Below, in pieces: positions 8,889 through 18,231 of a stretch of 35,108 bases of DNA (its first letter is position 1; every line of letters starts with the position of its first letter). Origin of the DNA: an uncultured Clostridia bacterium. Lineage in GTDB: Bacteria; Bacillota; Clostridia; Christensenellales; Borkfalkiaceae. Location of the stretch: contig CALVPX010000048.1 of NCBI GenBank assembly GCA_944354265.1, positions 1 to 35,108 on the forward strand. Reading direction: 5' to 3'. Both the position numbers and the translations under genes were made by a program. The notes beneath the pieces were generated by a model, which saw only the letters and a program-made list of their open reading frames with translations, did not search any database and was not told the origin of the DNA.

Positions 8889-11664
8889 GAAATTATTGGC
8901 AGCAGCTGTTCTTGCAATAGGCATGTCTTGTTCGGCAGTCGCCATGTCTGCCTGCTCAACAAACTCCAATGGCGGCAATAATAACGGCGGCAATCAGGGG
9001 CAGAACCCTGCCGAAGACGGCATATACACCGTCACCTTTGTGACAAACGGCGGCTCCGCCGTGCAGGCTGTCGACGTTGCCGCAGGGCAGTCAATTGACC
9101 TCAATTCCTACGTCACGCAAAATTCTGACGACAGTTACTATTTCTTCGGCTGGTACCTCGACGAGGCCATCAGTCAGCGCGCACCCACAAATTTCACTCC
9201 TGCTTCAGATGTAACTCTCTATGCAGGCTGGGGCGCCGACGAAACTTATACCCTCACCTTCGACAGCTGCGGCGGTTCCGCCGTGGCTGCGCAGGAGTAC
9301 AAGTATTACGAATATCTCACCGCTCCCGAACAGCCCACAAGGGAGGGATACTCCTTTGACGGTTGGTATTGGGACGCTGACTACAGCAGGGAGTTCATAT
9401 TTGTAGGCAACACCATGATTGCGGATGACCTCACCGTCTACGCAAAGTGGACAAGGATTTACACTCTCACGTTCGATACGGACGGCGGCTCTGCAGTAGA
9501 CAGCATAACGGGAGAGGAGGGAACAGTTCTCACAGCTCCCGCAGATCCGGTAAAGGAGGGGTACATCTTCGACGGATGGTTTGCCGACGAGGCATGCACG
9601 CAGCCATATTCGTTCACATCGCTCACTGCCGATGCCACCGTATATGCGGGCTGGCACCCCGTGCAGACGGCCATAACCGTCACCCTTGAAGTAAACAGCC
9701 CCGTCGAGGGCGTGTCCGTTCAGCCTGTTACTATAACCGGCGCGGTTGAAGGCAACGAGCTTGAAACTTCTTCATATGAGGACGCGTTCGAAGATGCTGT
9801 CAATGCCGGTCTTGGCCTCTCATCGGGACAGCAGCATGTCTACATTTTCGGCGGCTGGGCGTATGACCGCGAGGGCACGCAGCCCTTTGGCGGCATCGTT
9901 CAAAGTTCTTCCGAAGGCAGCTTGACCCTCTACGCCAAGTGGCTTGTTTCGGCAAGATACTGCACGCTGACTTTCACGGGCGGCGATGGAAGCCTCGTTG
10001 TCATTACTCCCAAGGCAGAGCAACTCTCTCAGCAGATTATTAACGAAATCAATAACTATTACGGCGAAAATGTAACGTCATTTGTCGCACAGGACGGCAC
10101 AGTTCACAGCTTGACCGACTCATTCTCAACCAACCTCACACTTTCGCCCGCAGTGGCGGCGGAAGGACTGACGTTTGAGCTTAACCAATCATCTAACGGC
10201 TATATTCTCACGTCATATACGGGCAACTCAAGCGCAGTTGTCATCCCCTCAAGTTATAATGGCCTGCCCGTAACCGCAATAGGCGAAGGCGCCTTCCGTG
10301 GCAACGCAAATGTAACTTCCGTTACATTGCCCGCGGGCGTCACTTCGATAGGCAGAGGTGCCTTCGAGGGCTGTTCGTCTCTTGCCGTGGTGGAGGGCGG
10401 CGATTATCTCGCCTCCGTCGGTTACGGCGCATTTGCAGGTACTCAGGTGGGGTATGCGGTGCGGGGTATCGTCTACCTCAATTCGGCCGCATCGGTCGTC
10501 ATAGGTTATAACGGCGAACTTCCATCAGCCCTTGTCATTCCCGCCTCTGTAAAGGTGATTGCACAGGGCGCATTTGAGAACAACGGAGCGATAACCTCCC
10601 TGTCGTTCGGTGCAAACAGCCTTGTCAGCTACCTGCCCGCAAGCGCCTTTGCCGGTTGCACCTCGCTGAGCAGTATCAACTTATCCAACGCACACATCAC
10701 TTCGATAGGTGACAGCGCCTTTGCCGGCTGTGTCCTTCTCAATGGCGTCACTCTGCCCTCGTTGGTCAGCAGTCTCGGCGACTATGCTTTCTCGGGGTGC
10801 ACTCAGCTCTCCCAAATTACAATGAGCGGCATCCGCACGATAGGCAGTTACGCATTTGAAAATTGCGCATTCACCACAATCGATTGGACGGGTCTCAACC
10901 TCTCAGCCGTGTCCGAAGGCATGTTCAGCGGCTGTGGGCAGCTCACCTCTATAGTTCTGCCGGGGTCGGTTTCATCTATAGGAGCCAACGCCTTTGCGCA
11001 ATGTGCTGCGCTTGCCAACGTCACTGTCAACGCTCCCGAAATTTACAGGTTGACCTCAATAGGCGATAGTGCTTTTGCCGGCTGTTCTGCGCTCCGTACA
11101 ATCATTCTCTTTTCGCGCATTCAGGGCGACTCACCCCTTGAAATTGGTCAGAATGCCCTTTCGGATTGTGCAGATGACCTCGTTGTGTACGTCGCTGACG
11201 GCGCGCCCACTTACAATAATACGAGCAATTGGTACGACGGCGAGAGCGACGCCATGCTCACATATGCACAGATCTATTTAAACGCATATGAGGGCATAAC
11301 CTTCCTCGCGGCCGACATGTCGTCCCCCGTAATATCGGCCGAAAATAAGGCCATAATGCTCTATTCGTCACAGATAGGCGATCAGATCAACGTTATCGAC
11401 CTTCTGCTTGCAAACGGCGTTTCGGCTTCGGACAATGTCACAGCCTCCGATGATTTAGTATATTCAATCGACTCCATCATCCACATTACCCCCGACGGCG
11501 GTACGACCACGTCGTCCGGCTCGGTCGAATATCCTGAGGTCACGGCCATTTCTGAAGGCGTCTATGACTTATCAGAGCCCGGCGCTTACCGCGTCTCCAT
11601 AAGGGCGACCGACCGCTTTGGCAATTCAAACTTCACAGTTGTCACTATTTCTGTTGTAAATTGA
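8881..11664 (+). CDS. Surface lipoprotein with InlB-type repeats and BspA-type leucine-rich repeats
   Basis: The 927-residue protein starts at GTG 8881, inside the last codons of the protease gene, with AAGGAGG at 8865-8871, which suggests translational coupling. A signal peptide ends in the lipobox MSAC (Cys25), followed by an Asn/Gly-rich linker. Three to four Listeria-Bacteroides (Flg_new/InlB B-type) repeats follow, with the hallmark pattern YTLTFDxxGGSAV...GYxFDGWY...LTVYAKW, to about residue 350. BspA-like LRR_5 units (AFAGCTSLSSI, SIGDSAFAGC) fill about 430-760, and an Ig/cadherin-like end (YRVSIRATDRFGNSN) closes the protein. Such proteins usually bind host or microbial ligands. The coupling to the protease suggests they work together at the cell surface, for example in substrate capture (inference). 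Confidence 0.88.
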   Translation: MNKKLLAAAVLAIGMSCSAVAMSACSTNSNGGNNNGGNQGQNPAEDGIYTVTFVTNGGSAVQAVDVAAGQSIDLNSYVTQNSDDSYYFFGWYLDEAISQRAPTNFTPASDVTLYAGWGADETYTLTFDSCGGSAVAAQEYKYYEYLTAPEQPTREGYSFDGWYWDADYSREFIFVGNTMIADDLTVYAKWTRIYTLTFDTDGGSAVDSITGEEGTVLTAPADPVKEGYIFDGWFADEACTQPYSFTSLTADATVYAGWHPVQTAITVTLEVNSPVEGVSVQPVTITGAVEGNELETSSYEDAFEDAVNAGLGLSSGQQHVYIFGGWAYDREGTQPFGGIVQSSSEGSLTLYAKWLVSARYCTLTFTGGDGSLVVITPKAEQLSQQIINEINNYYGENVTSFVAQDGTVHSLTDSFSTNLTLSPAVAAEGLTFELNQSSNGYILTSYTGNSSAVVIPSSYNGLPVTAIGEGAFRGNANVTSVTLPAGVTSIGRGAFEGCSSLAVVEGGDYLASVGYGAFAGTQVGYAVRGIVYLNSAASVVIGYNGELPSALVIPASVKVIAQGAFENNGAITSLSFGANSLVSYLPASAFAGCTSLSSINLSNAHITSIGDSAFAGCVLLNGVTLPSLVSSLGDYAFSGCTQLSQITMSGIRTIGSYAFENCAFTTIDWTGLNLSAVSEGMFSGCGQLTSIVLPGSVSSIGANAFAQCAALANVTVNAPEIYRLTSIGDSAFAGCSALRTIILFSRIQGDSPLEIGQNALSDCADDLVVYVADGAPTYNNTSNWYDGESDAMLTYAQIYLNAYEGITFLAADMSSPVISAENKAIMLYSSQIGDQINVIDLLLANGVSASDNVTASDDLVYSIDSIIHITPDGGTTTSSGSVEYPEVTAISEGVYDLSEPGAYRVSIRATDRFGNSNFTVVTISVVN

Positions 11665-11673
11665 GCAATTTCA

Positions 11674-11707
11674 CCGCCGTCTGCAGGCGAAAAGTTGCAG
11701 ACGGCGG
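11674..11707 (+). terminator. Strong 12-bp hairpin after the LRR lipoprotein, without U tract
   Basis: CCGCCGTCTGCA (11674-11685) pairs perfectly with TGCAGACGGCGG (11696-11707) ten bases after the stop codon. It is followed by GGTTATC rather than a T run, so it may pause or protect the 3' end of the transcript more than terminate it. Confidence 0.45.
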
Positions 11708-11716
11708 GGTTATCGC

Positions 11717-11746
11717 TTGACTTATGACGCCCTTATACCTTATAAT
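11717..11746 (+). promoter_or_regulatory. Promoter for the 11833 lipoprotein gene
   Basis: TTGACT (11717-11722) and TATAAT (11741-11746) are separated by 18 bp. A small hairpin GCGGC-ATTGC-GCCGC (11790-11804) lies in the leader before the ribosome-binding site. Confidence 0.65.
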
Positions 11747-11832
11747 AATATCACTATACTTTACAAAATTAGAGCAATAAAAAACGCGCGCGGCATTGCG
11801 CCGCCGATATGAAAAAACAGGAGACTTAAACC

Positions 11833-13173
11833 TTGAAAAGTACTCATGTACGCAGACGCAGAATGCTGATTGCAATTTTTGCGTTGTTCATCGCCGCGCT
11901 TGCGGCGGGTCTGTTGGCGTCATGTTCGTCATCAGACCGTGAGCAGGAAATTATCGACGAAGGCTATATCCACCTCGTCACATACGACGCCTCATTTAAA
12001 GTTGGCGACGAGGTCTTAGAGGGCGACTTCAACGAGATCACCACAGGCGCACAGTCCAAAATGTATGTACGCGTGGCTGACGGTTCCTTGACCGTTGCCC
12101 CCGGCTACAGACCCTCGGGCGCGGGCTCGCTTGACATCATTACAATTCCCGTACTGTCTCACTACACACTTGTTGGGTGGGAACGCGTATTTTATGACGA
12201 AGATGGCGTTGAAACGGGTACTGAGCCTTGGGACTTTTATTCCGACCGCGTGTACGAGGACATTACTCTCCGCGCAGTATGGGAGATGAACACGGTGCTC
12301 TATATCAATGCAGAGATTGACGGAGTTGATGTCAACCTTCGCACACTCGACTCGACTGCCGGCTCGTCCTTCCTTACAAGGCTGTACAATACTGATTCAG
12401 CAGGCGATTATACTCTGCGTGCAGACACTATAACAAGCGGCATGAGCTCCTTTGTGTACGATGGTACTACTTATACGTCCCTCGGTTTCTATTGGAAGGA
12501 TGATGAGGGCAACCGTACTGATTTAACTGTTGAAAATGCCGTATATCCCGAGGATGCAACCGAGTTGACTATCTATGCTGAATTGCTTGAAGGCGACTTT
12601 ACGATGGTCACTCAGGACAATATAGGCAGACTGTCGCTCAGCTCCAACAGCCATTGGTATCTGCTTGAAGATGTAAATGTAGGTCAGGCCTATCCCGAAG
12701 TGGATAACATAAGCGAACATCTCTCCGCCCGCTATTGGAGCTCGCTCGACAACTTCAACGGCATAATCTACGGCAACGGCTACACCATTTCAAATGTTTG
12801 GGTCAAGTCGCACTGCGGCACTATAAATGACTATCGCTCGATATTCGGTCAAATCAACGGCACAATCGATGATGTTACATTTGAAAATGTTGAATTTACT
12901 GTGTTTGCCACAACTATGGATTCCATCCCCTCCACAGCGCCATTGCTGAGCGTCGCATTCCTTTCCGAAGAGGTAGCGGAGGGAGCCTCTGTTGAAAATG
13001 TAACATTTGTCAACTGCTCAATTAGCATAGTCAACAATCAGGTGGCCGGCAGCGACATGTTCACATATCGTTTGGCTGATAACATCTATTGGTTTGGCGA
13101 CTACGCTTCGTCTACCGTCACAGGAACAATTGATATTGTCCTCAGGGAGGATGACGGCATAGTCAACAGATAA
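11833..13173 (+). CDS. Surface lipoprotein with InlB-like repeat and GLUG/beta-helix-like segment
   Basis: The 446-residue protein is read from a TTG start at 11833, with AGGAG at 11819-11823 nine bases upstream; no ATG fits the ribosome-binding site better. A basic N-terminus, hydrophobic helix and lipobox LLASC give a lipoprotein signal. Residues about 85-155 resemble an InlB-type repeat (YTLVGWE...DITLRAVW). Later segments (FNGIIYGNGYTISNVWV, SIFGQINGTIDDVTFENVEF) resemble GLUG-type or right-handed beta-helix repeats of adhesins. It is likely an extracellular binding protein. It lies between the protease/LRR pair and the Opp importer on the same strand and may act as an accessory to either. 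The exact function is not recognisable. Confidence 0.8.
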   Translation: MKSTHVRRRRMLIAIFALFIAALAAGLLASCSSSDREQEIIDEGYIHLVTYDASFKVGDEVLEGDFNEITTGAQSKMYVRVADGSLTVAPGYRPSGAGSLDIITIPVLSHYTLVGWERVFYDEDGVETGTEPWDFYSDRVYEDITLRAVWEMNTVLYINAEIDGVDVNLRTLDSTAGSSFLTRLYNTDSAGDYTLRADTITSGMSSFVYDGTTYTSLGFYWKDDEGNRTDLTVENAVYPEDATELTIYAELLEGDFTMVTQDNIGRLSLSSNSHWYLLEDVNVGQAYPEVDNISEHLSARYWSSLDNFNGIIYGNGYTISNVWVKSHCGTINDYRSIFGQINGTIDDVTFENVEFTVFATTMDSIPSTAPLLSVAFLSEEVAEGASVENVTFVNCSISIVNNQVAGSDMFTYRLADNIYWFGDYASSTVTGTIDIVLREDDGIVNR

Positions 13174-13256
13174 GTTTTAAAATTTGATCGGCACAACGGT
13201 CAGTAATGACTCAAATAAAAAATAAATTTTATTCTACCAAAACAGGAGGATAGACA

Positions 13257-15992
13257 ATGAAATCAAAATGGATAAAGGTTGTATGCCTCGGCCTTGCTGC
13301 GTCCATGGTTTTGCCCTTTGTTGCAGCCTGCGGCAACAACTCCCTCGATAATGAGGAGCGCCCTTTAAGGCTCAGCTCGGGCGAGTTTGACGGCGTATTC
13401 AATCCCTTTTTTGCAACTTCGGCATACGACAGCACAGTAGTCGGGCAGACTCAGATCTCCATGCTCGGCTCTGACGCCGAGGGTGAAAACGTCACCTATG
13501 GCGAGGACGAGCCCGTCGTAACCTTGGACTACAGCGAGACAATGTACGACGTAAACGGCGCCGTGACAACTAATGGCAACAGGGCAGATGTCACCGTCTA
13601 CCAAATGGTCCTTAAAAATAACATTCTCTTCTCGGACGGTCAGCCCCTCACCGCGCACGACGTGCTCTTCAATCTGTACGTCTACCTTGACCCCAACTAT
13701 ACAGGTTCTTCAACGCTTTATTCAACCGATATTCAGGGTCTCAACGCATATCTTGCTCAGGATCCCGGCGCCACCGAAGATTCGCTCAGCTCGTTCAACG
13801 CAACCTTTGATAACCTTGCCTATCTTCGTGCAAGGGCAATAACTCTCTACACGTCAGGCACGGCTACCTCGGGTCAAATCAATACGGCTATAAACACATA
13901 CAATACTGTGCGCGATGGCCTGTTTGCAGACTATGTGGGCGAAAACGGCGAAACTATATCTGCCGAGCCCTATTCAATCGGCGATCAGGACGATTATGAT
14001 GAAGTGCTTGCGCAGGAGGGCTATACTTCCTCAAGCAACACAATTTTCGGTGACCTTGCAAATATCCGCAAGCAGTTTGAAGAGGATCTCACCTCAATCT
14101 ACAATGCAGTGGATATGGCCACATATACCGGCACTGACAGTCAGTACTCGCCCGAATCCTTCGATGAGGATGAGGTTTGGCAGGGCTTCTTCTATGAAAT
14201 CGGCCTTCTTCCCCGTAAGACGGTACAGGAACTCCCCGTTGTAATATACGCAAGGGACGAGCAGGGCAGGTTCATAATCGATTGGGACGCCTCCGGCATA
14301 GACAGGAACTCCAATTACACAAGTGAGCAGGCAATTCAGTATGCCATTGACTCCTTTGGTTCAACAAATGCACTGCTCGGCGAGCTTTTAAACAGCTCAA
14401 ACTTCAACACAGGCGCAACCATGCAGCAGAACTTTGCCGCAGGCGACAAGGAAGTTTACTTCGGCGCAATTCAGGAAATCACAGGTGGTCTTGCCGTTCC
14501 CAACGTTTCGGGTATTCAAATTCTCGACGCGTCGGAGTTCAACGGCGACACTACTTACACCGCCGGTCAATATGAAATGCTGCAGATAACCATAAACGGC
14601 GTTGACCCCCGCGCCAAGTGGAACTTTGCCTTCACCGTGGCGCCCATGCACTATTATTCCACGGCAGAGCTCACTCAGGCTGCCATGGCAGATGAAGATT
14701 ATGAGTCCAACTTTGGCGTTGAATACGCTTCAAGTACGTTCATGAACGTAATCAGAAACCGCAACGGCGTTCCCGTCGGCGCAGGCGTATATCAGGCTTC
14801 CACCGTACACGATGACACTTTCGTTTGGGAGACAGATGCAAACGGCAATCAGACTCAGGCTTCAATCAACAGCTACGAAACTATAGACGACGGCTTCAAT
14901 AGCGACGGCATCGTCTATCTCATCCGCAACGACAACTTTGTAACTACAGGCGGCAACGAGGATGAAGTTTACAACGCCCGCATCAAAAAGCTCAGGTATG
15001 TTGTATCGTCCTCAGCCACGACGATGACCAACCTCGTCACGGGCGTGGTCGACATCGCAGACCCCACCGCAAACGAGGAGAACGTAAACGAGGTTGACAG
15101 ACAGGAAGACCTTGAATCAATAACCGTACAGAATGCCGGTTACGGTTATATCGGCTTCAATGCAAGCTTCATACCCAACATCAATGTGCGCCGTGCACTC
15201 ATGACTGTAATGGATATAACCCTCGTTCAGGACTATTACCCCGGCAATCTGTCAACTCCCCTTTATCGCACCTTCTCGCTGACGAGTTGGGTATACAATG
15301 CAAATGACAACTACGGCCTTGAGAGGTGGAACCCTGAGGCTTACTATGAATTTGACGCCACGGGTGCGGCCGCAAGGAGGTACCTTGAAGCGGGCGGTTG
15401 CACGATGAGAAACGGCACATGGTATGATGAAGACGGCGACGCCCTTGAATTTACATTCACCATCGCGGGCGAAACCACAAACCACCCCGCAAACCTCGTA
15501 TTCCTGAGAGCAATTGAAATTCTCGACAGCATAGGCATTCAGGCAACGCTCGTCACCGACGCGCGCGCCCTTTACAAGCTCGCAAGCGGCGGCCTTGCAA
15601 TATGGGCGGCTGCATGGTCGTCCTCCGTTGACCCCGATATGTATCAGGTTTACCACAGCGAAAGCCGTGCAACTTCCGTCCTCAACTGGGGTTACGACTA
15701 TTTGTTCCGTGAGAACAATGCCACAAACGAGGAGTGGAATATAATTAACGAACTTGACGACCTCATCGAAGCCGGCCGCGAAACTATTATTCAGGCAGAG
15801 CGCGCCCAAATTTACCGAGAAGCGTCCGACCTCGTAATGGATCTCGCAGTAGAGCTTCCCATCTATCAGCGCAGCGACATGTATGTCTACAACGAAACCG
15901 TAGTTGACGCAGCAACGCTCAATCCCGAACCCACCCCTTACATGAATCCCATTACAGAGATATGGAAGGTGAGCTACGTCGGCAACGATTAA
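13257..15992 (+). CDS. oppA: Oligopeptide ABC transporter substrate-binding lipoprotein (family 5)
   Basis: The 911-residue protein starts at ATG 13257 after AGGAGG and has a lipobox FVAAC. SBP_bac_5 features include LKNNILFSDGQPLTAHDVLFNLYVYLDP, the later NVRRALMTVMDI segment and a C-terminal AERAQIYREASDLVMDLAVELPIYQRSDMYVYN. It should bind oligopeptides outside the membrane and deliver them to the permease pair encoded next. At 911 residues it is much longer than usual OppA/DppA proteins (about 500-650); the extra length appears as an insertion around residues 170-400. It is the first gene of the opp cluster. The 83-bp gap before it shows no strong promoter, so it may also be read from upstream. 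Peptide specificity is inferred from operon content and family. Confidence 0.92.
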   Translation: MKSKWIKVVCLGLAASMVLPFVAACGNNSLDNEERPLRLSSGEFDGVFNPFFATSAYDSTVVGQTQISMLGSDAEGENVTYGEDEPVVTLDYSETMYDVNGAVTTNGNRADVTVYQMVLKNNILFSDGQPLTAHDVLFNLYVYLDPNYTGSSTLYSTDIQGLNAYLAQDPGATEDSLSSFNATFDNLAYLRARAITLYTSGTATSGQINTAINTYNTVRDGLFADYVGENGETISAEPYSIGDQDDYDEVLAQEGYTSSSNTIFGDLANIRKQFEEDLTSIYNAVDMATYTGTDSQYSPESFDEDEVWQGFFYEIGLLPRKTVQELPVVIYARDEQGRFIIDWDASGIDRNSNYTSEQAIQYAIDSFGSTNALLGELLNSSNFNTGATMQQNFAAGDKEVYFGAIQEITGGLAVPNVSGIQILDASEFNGDTTYTAGQYEMLQITINGVDPRAKWNFAFTVAPMHYYSTAELTQAAMADEDYESNFGVEYASSTFMNVIRNRNGVPVGAGVYQASTVHDDTFVWETDANGNQTQASINSYETIDDGFNSDGIVYLIRNDNFVTTGGNEDEVYNARIKKLRYVVSSSATTMTNLVTGVVDIADPTANEENVNEVDRQEDLESITVQNAGYGYIGFNASFIPNINVRRALMTVMDITLVQDYYPGNLSTPLYRTFSLTSWVYNANDNYGLERWNPEAYYEFDATGAAARRYLEAGGCTMRNGTWYDEDGDALEFTFTIAGETTNHPANLVFLRAIEILDSIGIQATLVTDARALYKLASGGLAIWAAAWSSSVDPDMYQVYHSESRATSVLNWGYDYLFRENNATNEEWNIINELDDLIEAGRETIIQAERAQIYREASDLVMDLAVELPIYQRSDMYVYNETVVDAATLNPEPTPYMNPITEIWKVSYVGND

Positions 15993-16016
15993 TCTCAGTC
16001 ATACAACGGTGAAAAA

Positions 16017-17087
16017 ATGTTTAAATATATCGTAAAAAGGGTGCTCTTAGGTATCCTCATTATATTCGGCGTATCAATAATTTTGTATGCGCTGCTCGAT
16101 AGCGTACCGGGCGACTTTGTAGAAAACAGATTTATGTCTAATCCCAACGTGGCGAACTCACCTGCGAGAATCAATCAGATGAGGGCGCTGTACGGGTTGG
16201 ATGCTAGTACCCTCGGTGGATATATCAAGTGGATGTTTGGCGACTGGTGGATGCCAGAGAAATGGTTCTGGGGAATATATGACGATGGTGAGCTTATTGA
16301 AGCATCTTTTTGGGGTACAATGAAATTAAATACACATGGTGCAATTGCCTTCGATTTCGGCACGTCCTTCGTCTATGAAGCGCCCGTTACCGAAGTCATT
16401 GCAGACCACATGTGGACGTCCTTTGCGCTCACCCTTGTCAGCCTTATAATCTACTATCCCTTAGCCGTGTTCCTCGGCACCCGTGCTGCGGTCAAGCAGT
16501 ATGGTGCGTTTGACTATACTACCACGGTGCTCACCATGATAGGCATATCCTTCCCCACATTCTTCCTGTCGGCAATAGTCATCAAAATCTTTGTCTATGA
16601 CCTCGGATGGTTTGAATTGGGGCTTACGTCTCCCGACTTCAGCGGCAGCGGATGGGATCTATTCTGGAATCAGGCATGGCACCTCATTTTGCCGATGTTT
16701 GTCGTCGTCATCCTCAGCATAGGTTCGGTAATGCGCTATACACGTACCAACATGCTCGAGGTGCTGTCCGCCGACTATATCCGCACGGCGCGCGCCAAGG
16801 GTCTTTCGGAGCGTTCGGTCGTCTACAAGCACGCCTTCAAAAACACCATGATACCCATGGTCACCGTGCTTGCGGGTCTGCTGCCCTCGCTGTTTGGCGG
16901 CTCCATGATCCTCGAGGACTGCTTCAATATCCCCGGCATAGGTCAGTATTCATACAACGCCATGAATCAGGGCGATATAATGTTTGTCATGGGCTACAAC
17001 ATGTTCCTTGCGGTACTCACCGTAATAGGTATGATACTCACAGATATTATGTACGTCGTGGTCGACCCGCGCGTCAAACTTACTTAA
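16017..17087 (+). CDS. oppB: Oligopeptide ABC transporter permease OppB
   Basis: The 356-residue inner-membrane protein starts MFKYIVKRVLLGILIIFGVSII, typical of OppB/DppB. The EAA loop that docks the ATPase is visible as EVLSADYIRTARAKGLSERSVVYKHAFKNTM near residues 245-270, followed by the last transmembrane helices and a DPRVKLT ending. The first extracellular loop is enlarged (about residues 60-125, rich in Trp and acidic residues) relative to usual members. It forms the translocation pore with OppC. It begins 24 bp after oppA and ends 13 bp before oppC. Confidence 0.93.
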   Translation: MFKYIVKRVLLGILIIFGVSIILYALLDSVPGDFVENRFMSNPNVANSPARINQMRALYGLDASTLGGYIKWMFGDWWMPEKWFWGIYDDGELIEASFWGTMKLNTHGAIAFDFGTSFVYEAPVTEVIADHMWTSFALTLVSLIIYYPLAVFLGTRAAVKQYGAFDYTTTVLTMIGISFPTFFLSAIVIKIFVYDLGWFELGLTSPDFSGSGWDLFWNQAWHLILPMFVVVILSIGSVMRYTRTNMLEVLSADYIRTARAKGLSERSVVYKHAFKNTMIPMVTVLAGLLPSLFGGSMILEDCFNIPGIGQYSYNAMNQGDIMFVMGYNMFLAVLTVIGMILTDIMYVVVDPRVKLT

Positions 17088-17100
17088 AAGGAGTAGGCAT

Positions 17101-18222
17101 ATGGATGAACTTAACAAGGAAAGCTCCGTTGAGGAGGAGGTGTATACCCTCCAAGTAGACGGTACGCTTGAAAACAAACCCGACGATATGCCCACGCCCC
17201 AACCGGAAGAGGAAGAACATGAGTCCATAGCTGACAGCGTGCGCTCGCTTACCCCCATGCAGCTTGTGTTAAAGAGGTTCTTCCGCTCCAAGCTGTCCAT
17301 CGTCGGCCTCGCCATGATAGTATTCCTCTTTCTTTTCTGTTGGATAGGTCCGCTCTTCTCGCCCTATGACGAAAATACGATGGATCAGCAGACAAATACA
17401 GTTGCCACAGTCACTTCAATAAGTGTAACGGGCAATTCGGAATATCCTTATGATGAGTCTTTCACCGTCTACAAGGTTGAATACTCCACAGTTCAGTTGG
17501 GCACCAACGCTCCTCCTTCGGCAAGCCATTGGCTTGGTACCGACAGCGAGAGCAGGGATATACTTACCCGTATAATGTACGGCGGCAGGTTGTCGCTCAC
17601 GTTGAGCCTCATTGTCGTCATTCTCGAAACCGTGCTCGGCGTAATCTTCGGCGGCATAGCCGGTTACTTCGGCAAGTGGGTAGATACGCTTATAATGCGT
17701 ATAATCGATATTTTCAACTGTATCCCGTCATTGCCGTTGCTGCTCATCATAGGCTCTGTCCTTCAGGGTCTTGATGTCGACCCCAACGTGCAGATATACT
17801 ACATGATGACCTTCCTGACCCTATTGGGTTGGACGGGCATTGCCCGAATTGTCCGAGGGCAGATACTGACTTTACGAGAACAGGAATTCATGGTCTCGGC
17901 TACGGCAAGGGGACTTTCGACCCCCCGCAAGATCTTCCGTCACCTCGTACCCAACGTCATACCGCAGCTCATTGTCTCAATGACGCTCGGTCTCGGTTCG
18001 GTAATTCTGATGGAGGCGTCGCTGTCATACATGGGCCTCGGCGTGCCTTTGACAAGTGCGTCATGGGGCGGTATGATAAACGCCGTTCAGGATCCGTTGA
18101 TCCTTATTAACTATCCCAACCTTTGGGTACCCCCCGGAATTTGTATCGTCCTTGCGATACTCGGTTTCAACTTTATCGGCGACGGTCTGCGCGACGCGTT
18201 CGACCCCAAAGCAAGAAGGTAA
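17101..18222 (+). CDS. oppC: Oligopeptide ABC transporter permease OppC
   Basis: The 373-residue permease is preceded by AAGGAG. It has the OppC N-terminal helix (FFRSKLSIVGLAMIVFLFLF), the family motif HWLGTDSESRDILTRIMYGGRLSL near residues 140-165, and the EAA loop EFMVSATARGLSTPRKIFRHLVPNV. It pairs with OppB. Unusual are the roughly 55-residue acidic cytoplasmic extension before the first helix (EEEEHES) and an extra Thr/Ser/Val-rich extracellular segment around residues 98-130. Tight spacing to both neighbours indicates one transcript. Confidence 0.92.
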   Translation: MDELNKESSVEEEVYTLQVDGTLENKPDDMPTPQPEEEEHESIADSVRSLTPMQLVLKRFFRSKLSIVGLAMIVFLFLFCWIGPLFSPYDENTMDQQTNTVATVTSISVTGNSEYPYDESFTVYKVEYSTVQLGTNAPPSASHWLGTDSESRDILTRIMYGGRLSLTLSLIVVILETVLGVIFGGIAGYFGKWVDTLIMRIIDIFNCIPSLPLLLIIGSVLQGLDVDPNVQIYYMMTFLTLLGWTGIARIVRGQILTLREQEFMVSATARGLSTPRKIFRHLVPNVIPQLIVSMTLGLGSVILMEASLSYMGLGVPLTSASWGGMINAVQDPLILINYPNLWVPPGICIVLAILGFNFIGDGLRDAFDPKARR

Positions 18223-18231
18223 GAGTACAAA

